A stretch of DNA of 64,000 bases from Cernens ardua. GTDB lineage: Bacteria > Pseudomonadota > Gammaproteobacteria > Pseudomonadales > Halomonadaceae. Below the pieces are notes generated by a model that worked only from the letters and a program-made list of their open reading frames with translations, did no database searches and was not told the origin of the DNA. Shown piece after piece: positions 18,729 through 27,734 of the stretch. Where the stretch lies: the NCBI RefSeq assembly GCF_051251085.1, contig NZ_JBPCZH010000005.1, positions 124,001-188,000 on the forward strand, in the 5' to 3' direction. Each line of letters starts with the position of its first letter. Positions within the stretch are counted from its first letter, which is position 1. The translations under genes were made by a program, and so were the position numbers.

Positions 18729-19808
18729 GTGAAAAAGGCAACTGCCTCGTCAGACTCCGCAAATACACCCGGCCCATCAGCAAAATCAACAGAATCCTCC
18801 TCTGTTACAAAAGGGGGCATATCTTCAGGCAAGGCTACTCATAAAACCTACCGTTTTCAGGTCTTCTGCTTTGTTGGCGGTATCCTTTTGATCCTGTTGA
18901 TCGCATGGCTAAGCAGCTATGTGGTCGCTTATACCTCCGATGCCTATATGGATACCAATGTTGTCGCTGTTGCGCCGCAGGTATCGGGTAAAGTGGATCA
19001 CGTTTTTGTCCACGATAATCAGCCGATCATGGCCGGAGAGCTTCTTTTTACGCTTGATCCTACGCCTTATCAGATTCAACTGAGCCATGCTCGGGGGGAA
19101 TATCAGAGTGCCTCTGCCCAATTGGCGATTGATCGTTCCACTATTGATAGCATTCAAGCGGAATACCGGCAGAATCAGGCTGCATTGCATTTGGCCAATC
19201 TGACGTTACAACGTAATCAGACGCTTGAAAGCCATGGTGCCTATTCACGCCAAAGCCTGGATCGGGCCAGTGCAGCCCAACAGGAAGCGCAAGCGACTGC
19301 CAGCCAGACGCAGGCGCAACTTGCCCAGGCCAAAGCAACATTACAGCTGCATCAGGCAGAGGTGAATACGGCGCAATCCAATCTACATTATGCGCAGTGG
19401 CGTCTTGATCAAACACGTGTTCATGCAACGGTGGATGGTCACGTGACCAATCTGACGCTGGAACAGGGAGATCTGGTCAGCCCTGATCAGGGTGTCCTTG
19501 CGCTGGTGGCGGGTAATAATTGGCATGTGCTGGCCAATTACAAGGAATATCTGATTCGCCACCTGCAGCCGGGGCATACCGTATGGGTCTGGTTGGATGC
19601 GGCACCCTGGCATCTATATCGTGGTCATGTTGAAGGGATCGCGCACGCCATCTCCCGGCAGAAAAAAAATGGCAAGCTGGTTCCTTATGTTTCTCCAACA
19701 GTGGATTGGATTCGGCTTTCTCGTCGTATCCCTGTCAGAATTGTGCTTGATCATCCTCCGAAAGCGCTTTACTCCGGTTCTGATGCACGTGTAATAGCGG
19801 TCTACTGA
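18729..19808 (+). CDS. membrane fusion protein of an efflux pump (HlyD/EmrA/AaeA-like)
   Basis: The protein has one transmembrane helix (about CFVGGILLILLIAWLSSYVV), then a biotinyl-lipoyl half-domain (VAPQVSGKVDHVFVHDNQ), a long alpha-helical hairpin rich in Gln and Ala, and a second half-domain DGHVTNLTLEQGDLV. It bridges the inner-membrane transporter to an outer-membrane channel. An ATG at 18672 has no ribosome-binding site, while the GTG at 18729 has AAGGAG ten bases upstream and is preferred, giving 359 residues. The N-terminus is Ser/Thr-rich. Its stop overlaps the next start (TGATG), so the two are coupled. Confidence 0.88.
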   Translation: MKKATASSDSANTPGPSAKSTESSSVTKGGISSGKATHKTYRFQVFCFVGGILLILLIAWLSSYVVAYTSDAYMDTNVVAVAPQVSGKVDHVFVHDNQPIMAGELLFTLDPTPYQIQLSHARGEYQSASAQLAIDRSTIDSIQAEYRQNQAALHLANLTLQRNQTLESHGAYSRQSLDRASAAQQEAQATASQTQAQLAQAKATLQLHQAEVNTAQSNLHYAQWRLDQTRVHATVDGHVTNLTLEQGDLVSPDQGVLALVAGNNWHVLANYKEYLIRHLQPGHTVWVWLDAAPWHLYRGHVEGIAHAISRQKKNGKLVPYVSPTVDWIRLSRRIPVRIVLDHPPKALYSGSDARVIAVY

Positions 19809-21043
19809 TGCGTCGCTTGTATCGTCATCTTCGTCCAGTACCCTCTGCCTTTTGGCGAGAGATCCGTGCGTTGGAGTTACGTGGCGATCGTTTCAATTTT
19901 GCATCGTGGCGCGCAGCTTCTGTTCTGCTGGCCATTACCATTGCAACGCTTTTGCAATTGGATAATCTGGTGTGGGCGGCTTTCAGCGGTTTCATGGTCA
20001 TGCGTACCGAGCTGAACGTCTCTGTTCTCCGCGGAATCAACCGTATTATAGGGACGATGTGTGGTGCGTTGGTCGGGTTGCTGGGGGCACTCGTTTCAGC
20101 GAATCACCCTGTTGTGCTGATGGCGATTCTGTTTTTTGTGAGCTGGATCACCCTTATGTACACGTTTTTCAGCCGCTTTTCCTATGCATGGTTATTCTTT
20201 TATCTGACCGTCAGTATGGTGTTGACCTGTGCGTTGACGGATCCGAATGACATCATCTTCTTTGCGGGAACACGGGCTGCCGAGATCACGATTGGTACGC
20301 TCTGCAGTCTGTTGATCTGTGCCTTGCGTGCCAAAACGCTGCCTCGCCCCATACTAAGACAATCGACGGTAGGCCGTGCATTCAACCCTATATTTGTCTT
20401 CAATGAAATGTGGTTGGAGCGCTATTGGATTCTGGTAGGGTATGCAGCTCGCGTCGGTATTGCCGTCGCTTTGCAACCGTTACTGATTGCTCTCTTCTCC
20501 GATAGCTCGGCCGCACTCCAACAGTCGCTGACTACTGTGTTCGTTGTCATGATGACGGCATCGGATAACATCTATAAGGGGCAGCCCTCTTTTTTACACA
20601 GCAGGATTGTCTTTCGTATCGTGGGGTGTATTGCGGGGAGCCTTTTCGGCATTTTGCTGCTTTCCCTTTTCGAGCAAAATTTTCTGGTGCTTTTGATCTT
20701 TACCCCGTTAGGGATTTTGATTGGCTCTCAAATAGAAAATGGCGAAGAGAAAATTGGCTATATCGGGACTCAGTTTGCGCTGGGTTTTCTGATGACCTAT
20801 ATCCAAGGTGCATCACCTGCCACTTCGCTGACACCGGGGCTGGAACGTCTTGTCGGTATCCTGTATGGGTCTGTTACTGCCTATGTGGTGATCGAGTGCT
20901 GGCCGCTGGGGCTTTCCTTGCTGAAATACAAAGAGCGCCATCCTCATCACTTTCATCATTATCACCACACACACTTACGGCGCTTAAGACGTCATCGCCG
21001 TTATTTGCATCTTCTACACAGAAAACGAAACAGAAACACCTGA
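19808..21043 (+). CDS. FUSC-family inner membrane efflux protein (AaeB-like, short form)
   Basis: The 411-residue protein has two blocks of membrane segments separated by a cytoplasmic region. The first block holds the FUSC signature NLVWAAFSGFMVMRTELNVSVLRGINRIIGT in parts. E. coli AaeB is about 655 residues, so this is a compact form. It ends in an unusual basic, His-rich tail (HPHHFHHYHHTHLRRLRRHRR-like, residues about 378-408). With the fusion protein upstream it should form a pump for aromatic acids or similar compounds; substrate is unknown. Confidence 0.85.
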   Translation: MRRLYRHLRPVPSAFWREIRALELRGDRFNFASWRAASVLLAITIATLLQLDNLVWAAFSGFMVMRTELNVSVLRGINRIIGTMCGALVGLLGALVSANHPVVLMAILFFVSWITLMYTFFSRFSYAWLFFYLTVSMVLTCALTDPNDIIFFAGTRAAEITIGTLCSLLICALRAKTLPRPILRQSTVGRAFNPIFVFNEMWLERYWILVGYAARVGIAVALQPLLIALFSDSSAALQQSLTTVFVVMMTASDNIYKGQPSFLHSRIVFRIVGCIAGSLFGILLLSLFEQNFLVLLIFTPLGILIGSQIENGEEKIGYIGTQFALGFLMTYIQGASPATSLTPGLERLVGILYGSVTAYVVIECWPLGLSLLKYKERHPHHFHHYHHTHLRRLRRHRRYLHLLHRKRNRNT

Positions 21044-21171
21044 CACAGAAGGAAAGCGCCTATTGTTGCGTTTCCTTCCATGCCAGCGCTCTTGATCCGT
21101 GGACGCCCACTACCCGCCGTTCATGCGGTTATTTGCCGATGATGTTCGCCGTGGGTGAGCTCTCCTCATCT

Positions 21172-23301
21172 TCAAGCGATACTTAAGCCGCGCTTTCTCA
21201 ACAGAGGTTCTATCTCCTGATCCTTCCCATAAAAACGCCGGAACAGGACCTTCGGATCTTCGCTCCCCCCGCGTGACAGGAATCCATCGCGCAATAGGCG
21301 GCCGTTTTCCCGGGTCAGGCCACCATGGTTGGCAATCCACTCTTCAATATCGGCATCCAGTACCTCAGCCCAGACATAACTATAATAACCCGCACCATAA
21401 CCGCCCATGATATGGCTGAAATAGGGCGTGTGATAACGGGGTGGCACTGGATCATACTGGATGCCTGCCTGAACCAGTGCCTCTTGCTCCTGTCTGGAGA
21501 CAGCAGAAGCCTCCGGTGTTTCCCCCGAGTGACGCTGATGCCAATACTGATCTATCACAGTAGCACCAAGATATTCGGTGATCGCAAATCCCTGATTGAA
21601 ACGTTCGGCTGACTTCATTTTTTCGAGCAGGGCGTCCGGGATAGGCTCTCCTGTTTGATAGTGCTTTGCATAATGCTTCAGTACATCTGGCCATTTCGCC
21701 CACATTTCATTGAATTGTGAAGGAAATTCGACAAAATCCGTGGGTACGTTGGTGCCAGAAAAATACGGGTACGTGACATCAGAAAGCATGCCGTGAAGTG
21801 CATGACCGAATTCATGAAACAGGGTGGTTACTTCGTCCCAATCCAGTAACACAGGCTTGCCTTCGGCCGGCTTTATAATGTTCAGATGATTGGCTACAAC
21901 AGGTTTGTTATCCAACAGAGTAGACTGATCCACATAGCTGTTCATCCATGCGCCACCATGTTTTGATGGCCGCGCAAAAGGATCAAACAGGAACAGAGCA
22001 ATTGGCGCCCCGTCCTCATCAAAGACATCATAGAGGGTTGTGTCAGGATGATAGCGCGGTAAGTCATGGCGTTGCTTGAAGGTCAAGCCGTACAAGACCT
22101 GTGCTGCATAAAAGGCGCCGTTCTCCAACACATTGTTGAGCTCGAAGTAGGGTTTGACCTCTGCTTCATCCAATGCGTATTTTTCCAGCCGTAATTTCTC
22201 TGCGTAGAAGTCCCAATCCCAGGCCTGCAGAGTAAAGCGCGCTTCACCTTTTTGATCCTGTTCCCGATCAATCAGTGCCTGTAGCTCAGCGGCTTCCTGC
22301 TGGGCATTCTTAACTGCAGGGGGGACCAACTGATTCAACAGGGTATTGACGGCTTGCGCACTCCCCGCCATTTGATTTTCCAGCTCATAATCAGCATGTG
22401 TGTCGTAGCCTAGCAAGTCAGCCCGTTGAGCCCTTAGCGTGAAGGTTTCCGCGATAATGGCCGTGTTATCCCACTGATTGCCGCGTTGTCCGCGGATTTC
22501 CGAAGCCTGATATACCCGTTTGCGTAGGTCACGGTTTTTCAGCTGTTTGATGATAGGCTGACCGGTCGTATTCACCAACGTCAGCAAATAGTGGCCTTCA
22601 TACCCTTTGGCTGCAGCTGCATGAGCGGCCGCGGTGATCTGTTCCTCGGTCAACCCCTCCAGCTCGTTAGCCGTGTCTATCAGTACTGCTGCATCGTTTA
22701 CTTCAGCCAATACATTTTGTTCGAATTCCGTTGCGAGGCTCGCCAGACGTGTATTAATGCTCTTCAACTGTGACTTTTTTTCGTCATCCAATTGAGCACC
22801 GGCGCGTACACGTTGCTTGTAGTACTCCTCCAGTAAACGTAGGCTTTCTGCATCAAGATCCAGTTCATCACGCTGTTGATAAAGGGTATTGATACGGTCG
22901 AAAAGCGCTGTATCAAGGCTCAGCGTGTCAAAGTGCGCCACAATTCGAGGAGAATACTGTGCTTCAAGTTTTTGAAGCGCTGCATTGGTGTGGGCTCCTG
23001 TCAGGTTGAAAAAAACAGCCAGTACCTGACGCAAGACAAGTCCGGATTTTTCCAGTGGCACAATGGTATTTTCAAATGTGGGGGCATCTGATTGCTGTGC
23101 AATTGCTTTCACTTCTTCAAGCTGAGCGGCCATACCCGTTTCAAGGGCTTCACTGAAATGTGCTTCCTGTATACGGTCAAAAGGGGGGTAGTGGAAGTCC
23201 AGCGTACTGATAGTCAACAAGGGATTGTCAGACGGTTCGGCTGGCGTGTCCTGATTGGAAGACGTGTGAGGTGTGGATAAGGGAGAAGATGACTCTGTCA
23301 T
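21172..23301 (-). CDS. prlC: oligopeptidase A (M3 zinc metallopeptidase)
   Basis: OpdA degrades cytosolic peptides, including cleaved signal peptides. The 709-residue protein carries the zinc motif HEFGH at residues 496-500 inside TLFHEFGHALHGMLSDV, with the third ligand in FVEFPSQFNE. The C-terminus contains the conserved HIMGGYGAGYYSYVWAEVL. The first about 28 residues (Ser/Thr/Pro/Asn-rich, SSPLSTPHTSSNQD) precede the usual family N-terminus NPLL and look like a disordered extension. It stands alone and converges with the efflux operon. Confidence 0.96.
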   Translation of the reverse strand: MTESSSPLSTPHTSSNQDTPAEPSDNPLLTISTLDFHYPPFDRIQEAHFSEALETGMAAQLEEVKAIAQQSDAPTFENTIVPLEKSGLVLRQVLAVFFNLTGAHTNAALQKLEAQYSPRIVAHFDTLSLDTALFDRINTLYQQRDELDLDAESLRLLEEYYKQRVRAGAQLDDEKKSQLKSINTRLASLATEFEQNVLAEVNDAAVLIDTANELEGLTEEQITAAAHAAAAKGYEGHYLLTLVNTTGQPIIKQLKNRDLRKRVYQASEIRGQRGNQWDNTAIIAETFTLRAQRADLLGYDTHADYELENQMAGSAQAVNTLLNQLVPPAVKNAQQEAAELQALIDREQDQKGEARFTLQAWDWDFYAEKLRLEKYALDEAEVKPYFELNNVLENGAFYAAQVLYGLTFKQRHDLPRYHPDTTLYDVFDEDGAPIALFLFDPFARPSKHGGAWMNSYVDQSTLLDNKPVVANHLNIIKPAEGKPVLLDWDEVTTLFHEFGHALHGMLSDVTYPYFSGTNVPTDFVEFPSQFNEMWAKWPDVLKHYAKHYQTGEPIPDALLEKMKSAERFNQGFAITEYLGATVIDQYWHQRHSGETPEASAVSRQEQEALVQAGIQYDPVPPRYHTPYFSHIMGGYGAGYYSYVWAEVLDADIEEWIANHGGLTRENGRLLRDGFLSRGGSEDPKVLFRRFYGKDQEIEPLLRKRGLSIA

Positions 23302-23476
23302 GGGAAGGTCCTGATGAACATTGTTTTTTTAATGAGTACGCCTGAAAACCATGGCTCGTATGTTATGGCTCCAGTGGCGATCCTGATTCCATGGTATCCC
23401 ACTTTTCAGGAATGAAAAAACGGCCATTTAAGCCTTATTGTATTGAATCTCCCTGATCTGAAAGAATGCTCTAAAT

Positions 23477-23520
23477 AAAAGCGCCCACGTTATCTGTTGA
23501 AACAGGACGTGGGCGCACTT
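23477..23520 (-). terminator. rho-independent terminator after the GNAT-fold gene
   Basis: GCGCCCACGT at 23481-23490 pairs with ACGTGGGCGC at 23507-23516, with a second small hairpin (CTGTT/AACAG) in the loop. On the minus strand the stem is followed by TTTTATTT, so it terminates the gene ending at 23582. Confidence 0.78.
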
Positions 23521-23581
23521 TCTACACAACAACCGTTATAAAGAGCGGTGTTTAAAGAAAAAGGGGAGTAAACACGTGCCG

Positions 23582-24721
23582 CTATAGATCCTTGTCGTAG
23601 ACACGATAGGTTTTATACACCTTTCCACCGATGGCCTTGATGATACCATTCATGCCAGCGTTATCTTCGAGAATCCAGGACATCTCTATCTCTTGCACGC
23701 CACGGGCTGCCAGATTGTCCAGCAATTTACTGATAATCAGGAAGGAGAGTGCCGGGCCGAGTGTATTATGAAATTTCTTCTTCACTCCCATTAGAGGGAC
23801 ACGCGCACTTTTCGGGAATTTGACTTTCAGATTCCACAGTAGCTTGGCCCATCCCAGTGGAAGCAGGCTGCCGTTAAAGTTTTTGATGACTTCGTTCAGG
23901 TTAGGGAGGGCTACGATGAACGCGGCGGGCTCGCCATTGACTTCGGCAATCTGAATCAAGTCAGAGGCAATCAATAATTTCAGCGTTTGGCCCAGATCCT
24001 TGAACTCTTCTTCCGTAAACGGCACAAAGCCCCAGTTGTCGGACCATGCGTCATTGAAGAGATCACGCAAGGTGATCAATTCCTGATCGAATTTGCTCTT
24101 GTCCAGTGGGCGAACAGTAATGGTTTCGGGGGCTTTATCCAACAACCATTGCATGACGCGGGGCTTTTCAAATTCATCGGTTTTGACGATATAAGCGAGC
24201 AGATCCTTGCTTTTCGCATAACCACACTCTTCAACACGCTTACCGAAATACGCTTTGGCATGTCCCATCATGAACATCGGGTCTGTATCGAAGCCATCGA
24301 TCAGCAAACCCACTTCATCGTTGGTGGAGAGATTGAAAGGCCCGCGCGCGCGCGTAACGCCCTCGGCCTTCAACCATGCTTCTGCAGTGGAGAACAATGC
24401 CTTGAAAGTATCCAGATTATCTTCAGCATCAATCATCCCGAAAAAGCCGGTATTATCCTGATGCTTCTCCAGTGAAAGCGGATCTACCTGAGCCGTGATA
24501 CGGCCGACCGGTGTATTACCCCGCCAGGCAATCCATGCATTCCAACGTGCATGTTCGAAGTAAGGATTGGTTTTTTTGGACAGATGAAGGCGTCGCTCGA
24601 TATCAAGCGGAGGCACCCAATTCGGGTCGCCCTTGAAAATAGTCTTGGGTATCTGGATAAAAGTTTTCAGATCACTTTTATTTTCGACCGGGGTAATGCG
24701 TAGTTCGTTTGATCCGTTCAA
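23582..24721 (-). CDS. YghO/BcerS-like protein with GNAT acyltransferase fold
   Basis: The protein matches the family typified by GDPNWVPPL near the N-terminus, NPYFEHARWNAWIAW, GFFGMIDAEDN, RGPFNLSTNDEVGLLIDGF and a C-terminal MSWILEDNAGMNGIIKAIGG. The last segment resembles the acyl-CoA-binding end of GNAT proteins. I recall this family as YghO-like and as related to bacterial ceramide synthase (BcerS-like), so an acyl-CoA-dependent transfer to an amine is plausible but unproven. An ATG-type start at 24796 gives 404 residues; the TTG at 24721 has GGAG seven bases upstream and gives 379 residues beginning MNGSNELRITPVENKSD, closer to homologues. It follows kinase 1 on the same strand. Confidence 0.75.
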   Translation of the reverse strand: MNGSNELRITPVENKSDLKTFIQIPKTIFKGDPNWVPPLDIERRLHLSKKTNPYFEHARWNAWIAWRGNTPVGRITAQVDPLSLEKHQDNTGFFGMIDAEDNLDTFKALFSTAEAWLKAEGVTRARGPFNLSTNDEVGLLIDGFDTDPMFMMGHAKAYFGKRVEECGYAKSKDLLAYIVKTDEFEKPRVMQWLLDKAPETITVRPLDKSKFDQELITLRDLFNDAWSDNWGFVPFTEEEFKDLGQTLKLLIASDLIQIAEVNGEPAAFIVALPNLNEVIKNFNGSLLPLGWAKLLWNLKVKFPKSARVPLMGVKKKFHNTLGPALSFLIISKLLDNLAARGVQEIEMSWILEDNAGMNGIIKAIGGKVYKTYRVYDKDL

Positions 24722-24875
24722 GAGTGATCTCCACAATGATTGAGCGGTATGGCGCTTGTTGTCCCGATAACCGGGAGTAAGCCTTGGCTTAACCAATCCG
24801 CATCAATAGGTTGTAAGGTCGTTATGCGATGCTCTGACACAAGTGTTCTGTGTAACAGCAATACTGAGTTGCCTT

Positions 24876-24881
24876 ATTATA
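24876..24881 (-). promoter_or_regulatory. candidate -10 element for the GNAT-fold gene
   Basis: On the minus strand TATAAT reads from 24881 to 24876, about 155 bases before the preferred TTG start. It is preceded by TGCT, close to an extended -10. No good -35 is seen. Confidence 0.3.
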
Positions 24882-24909
24882 AGCATGTATATTAAATAAT
24901 GCTTAGATT

Positions 24910-24937
24910 TTCACCTTCCGATGGCTCAGAAGGTGAA
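24910..24937. repeat. perfect 9-bp inverted repeat after kinase 1
   Basis: TTCACCTTC at 24910-24918 pairs perfectly with GAAGGTGAA at 24929-24937, just beyond the stop of kinase 1. No T-run follows on the minus strand, so it may stabilise mRNA or attenuate, not terminate. Confidence 0.45.
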
Positions 24938-24945
24938 TTCAGCGT

Positions 24946-25680
24946 TCATTTGTCGGTTACCTTGGGCGCAGGGTAGCCACGGGCCACCATCAGCTTTGTA
25001 ATATTCGCTTTTACATCGGCAAGCACTTCATCCAGAGGACGATTGGTATCCACATCTACCGTAGGGGCTCCCGCATAGGTGAGCTTAGGGGTAACGTCGA
25101 TCTTGCGTTTCAGCGATTCAGGCGAGTGATCCGGTTTACGCGCCAATGCAGTGTCCAGATCTACGTGGAGTTTGATCACCAGGTCAGGCTTGAAACTGGC
25201 CATCCATTTGAAAACTCGCTTTTCTCTGTTGGCGAGGCGCTTGACCAGGCAACTCCCTTCATTACTATCGGAAAAGCCGGGGCCATCAAAGGCTTTGTGA
25301 ATATCCGCCTGCGGGAAACGGTCCGCCAGAATAATATAGCCTTCTTTCCTTAATTGAAGCATGCGTTTAAAGCGGCGGATGCGTCGAATGGTAAACGCTG
25401 AAATGACCAATGCGGCAAAGAGGCTCGGTTGTTTCCCTTCACCCAGTTTCCTGTTTGCTTTGTCGGTTTGTTTGTTGAGCGATTTGCCCAGCAGTTTTCC
25501 GACGACGGGGAGGTTCGCAAGAGCCCTGCCGACATTGCCTGACTGCTTGCCCAAGTGCACAGGGGCTGTTTTCCCAAACTGTTCCATCCACTGGGCAATG
25601 TGTTCGGAGACGGTCGATTTACCTGAACCATCCGAGCCAATAATGGCAATGACAGGAGGCGTGCGATTGTGCATAACCAA
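24946..25680 (-). CDS. thymidylate-kinase-like P-loop kinase, paralogue 1
   Basis: The 244-residue protein has the P-loop GSDGSGKST at residues 15-23 and a DRFPQ motif after the third strand like the DR(Y/F) motif of thymidylate kinases. It has a lid-like RKPDHSPESLKRKI, and a C-terminal VDVDTNRPLDEVLADV. It shares with kinases 2 and 3 a block not typical of Tmk: HLGKQSG, a short helix, then LPVVGKLL. True thymidylate kinase is about 210 residues, so this is a separate family. The start is TTG at 25680 (CAGGA six bases upstream) or ATG at 25674. Substrate is unknown; neighbours suggest a lipid or envelope compound. Confidence 0.7.
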   Translation of the reverse strand: MVMHNRTPPVIAIIGSDGSGKSTVSEHIAQWMEQFGKTAPVHLGKQSGNVGRALANLPVVGKLLGKSLNKQTDKANRKLGEGKQPSLFAALVISAFTIRRIRRFKRMLQLRKEGYIILADRFPQADIHKAFDGPGFSDSNEGSCLVKRLANREKRVFKWMASFKPDLVIKLHVDLDTALARKPDHSPESLKRKIDVTPKLTYAGAPTVDVDTNRPLDEVLADVKANITKLMVARGYPAPKVTDK

Positions 25681-25889
25681 ATGAAATCCTGAATCCTGAG
25701 AGGTATAAGGCAGCGGTGGCTGCCCCGGAAAAATGTAATGGTAACATTATAGGGCGTTTTTCGAGCAGGTGAATGCCTTGACCGATGGCTTTTCCTGTTG
25801 TGGAGACGCTTTAGATATCCCTGCGTTCTTGATGTCGCGCGGCGTTCTCCTTAAAATGTGTCGATTACGATCTTGATCGAGAACAGCCA

Positions 25890-26741
25890 TTGTCTTCTTT
25901 TCTTTCCAACGCCAGTTCCGCCACTCCTGTGCTTGCCAGTCTTGAGCCAAAGGATTCGGATGATGCATCGAGTCTTCAGCCTGCAGATTCATCATGTGCA
26001 CAACCTTCTCACAAGGCGACGTCTGCACCTGTCAAGTCTACTTCCCATAATTCATCATCCATCAATGTAGTGGCTGTCACCGGATGCGATGGGTCGGGAA
26101 AATCGACCCTTGCTCATAGCCTTGTGGATGCGCTTGGGAAGAACCAGCAGGTTGAATTCATGTATCTGGGGCAATCTTCTGGCAAAATTGGTGACTGGAT
26201 CGGTGAACTTCCGATTATCGGCAAGGCCTTCAAGCGTTTTTTGGTGGGTAAATCGAAAAATGTGCACGACAAGCCTGCTTCCGTGCCAGATGTCGCGACT
26301 GCGACAGTGATCTTTTTGCTCTCCTGTTGGCGCGCCTTCAAGTTCTTCAACATGTTGGAGAAAAGCAAAAAAGGGACCTTGATCGTGACCGATCGGTATC
26401 CTCAGGATCAGGTGCCCGGTTTCCGTTTCGATGGTGCCCAACTGGCCAAAACGGAAGGGGGTAATGCTTACGTGCGCCAGTTAAGGACATGGGAAAAGGG
26501 GATGTACACCCGTATGGCGAACCATTTGCCGTTGCTGGTCATTCGCCTGGATATTGATGTGGAGACGGCCTTTTCCCGCAAGCCGGATCACTCGAAAGAA
26601 GCACTGGCACAGAAAATCGCTGTTTATCCACAGTTACACTTCAGTGGCGCCGATATTCTTGATCTCGATGGCAGGGACCCAGCCAGTCAGGTACTGAATG
26701 AGTCCCTAAAAGCAATCGAAGCACGTCAAACGGCTCGTTAA
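25890..26741 (+). CDS. thymidylate-kinase-like P-loop kinase, paralogue 2
   Basis: This 283-residue paralogue has P-loop GCDGSGKST at residues 65-73, preceded by about 55 disordered residues rich in Ser, Ala, Pro and Asp. It shares the YLGQSSGKIGDWIGELPIIG block, DRYPQ, and lid RKPDHSKEALAQKI with the neighbouring kinases. The start shown is TTG with no good ribosome-binding site and no nearby ATG in frame, so the true start may be internal. It is divergent from paralogue 1, sharing a 209-base control region, and is followed by paralogue 3 after 186 bases. Confidence 0.68.
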   Translation: MSSFLSNASSATPVLASLEPKDSDDASSLQPADSSCAQPSHKATSAPVKSTSHNSSSINVVAVTGCDGSGKSTLAHSLVDALGKNQQVEFMYLGQSSGKIGDWIGELPIIGKAFKRFLVGKSKNVHDKPASVPDVATATVIFLLSCWRAFKFFNMLEKSKKGTLIVTDRYPQDQVPGFRFDGAQLAKTEGGNAYVRQLRTWEKGMYTRMANHLPLLVIRLDIDVETAFSRKPDHSKEALAQKIAVYPQLHFSGADILDLDGRDPASQVLNESLKAIEARQTAR

Positions 26742-26927
26742 CTATTTTATCTTGTCACTTTTATCTGGTTTTCATCGTTGTCTGCCCGACGCGTTAATGA
26801 TGTGATCCGTGGTGGATGGTTGGGTATCCCATAGGATGGATGCCTGACGCCTTGAAAGATGTGTACCGAGCCCTCGTTATAATGCATGGGGCAGCGCAGG
26901 CTGCCTCGTTACCAGAATTGATTGTTA

Positions 26928-27665
26928 ATGAACATACCCAACCAAGTTTCTCATCAGACGATTGATAACCTTATCGCTGTCGTGGGATGCGATGGCACAG
27001 GCAAATCGACCCTCACTCATGATCTGGTCCGGATATTGGGCAAGGAGCGTCCAACAGAGTGGCGTTATCTCGGGCTTATTTCGGGAGAGTCGGGTGAAAA
27101 GATCAGGGAGCTTCCGCTGATCGGCCCCTGGCTTGAGCGTCGTCTTGCCAAAAAAAGTGAAAAAGAGCAGAGCATGCGTAACAAGACACCCGTTGCCTGG
27201 GCGTCTGTGATCATGTATGGCTTTTCCCTCTGGCGGAAGTCGAATCTGAAGAAAGTATGCACGCTGGCAAACGGCGGCACCCTGGTGATCAGTGACCGGT
27301 ATCCGCAGGCGGAAGTTTCCGGCTTTCACTTCGATGGGCCGGGGATTGGTATCGAGCGTGCTCCCAGTGGGCTGATCCATACACTGGCTGAAAAAGAGGT
27401 CGCGCTTTATCAGGAGATGGCGCAAACGCTGCCACGCATGATTATTCGTCTTGATATTGATATTGAAACGGCGTATTCACGCAAGCCGGATCATGACTAC
27501 ACTGAACTCAGTGACAAGATCGAAGTCATGCAAAAGTTACATTATAACGGTGCTCATATTGTCGATATTGACGCGCGTGCGCCTTATAATGAGGTATTGG
27601 AAAAGGCGTTGGCAGCCATACATCAGTCCTTTTCTGCCCCTGGCGCTACAACTGTTCAAGAATAA
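26928..27665 (+). CDS. thymidylate-kinase-like P-loop kinase, paralogue 3
   Basis: The 245-residue paralogue has P-loop GCDGTGKST at residues 20-28, the shared YLGLISGESGEKIRELPLIG block, DRYPQAEVSGFHFDGPG, and the lid RKPDHDYTELSDKI. The dispersed acidic residues DVDAR-like (VDIDARAPYNEVLEKAL) at the C-terminus match the others. A TTG at 26922 is an alternative start; neither has a strong Shine-Dalgarno. It lies 69 bases before the hydroxylase gene, so it is probably co-transcribed with it. The phosphoryl acceptor is unknown. Confidence 0.7.
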   Translation: MNIPNQVSHQTIDNLIAVVGCDGTGKSTLTHDLVRILGKERPTEWRYLGLISGESGEKIRELPLIGPWLERRLAKKSEKEQSMRNKTPVAWASVIMYGFSLWRKSNLKKVCTLANGGTLVISDRYPQAEVSGFHFDGPGIGIERAPSGLIHTLAEKEVALYQEMAQTLPRMIIRLDIDIETAYSRKPDHDYTELSDKIEVMQKLHYNGAHIVDIDARAPYNEVLEKALAAIHQSFSAPGATTVQE

Positions 27666-27734
27666 TGGCGTGTTTGTCCGCAAGGCGACAGGTGGTTTTC
27701 ATTCAGGGGAACTTTTAATTCAGGGGAACAAGGT

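Noticed and set aside
24910..24937. inverted repeat as terminator of kinase 1
   Set aside because: The stem is perfect but no T-run follows on the minus strand, so it is listed only as a repeat.
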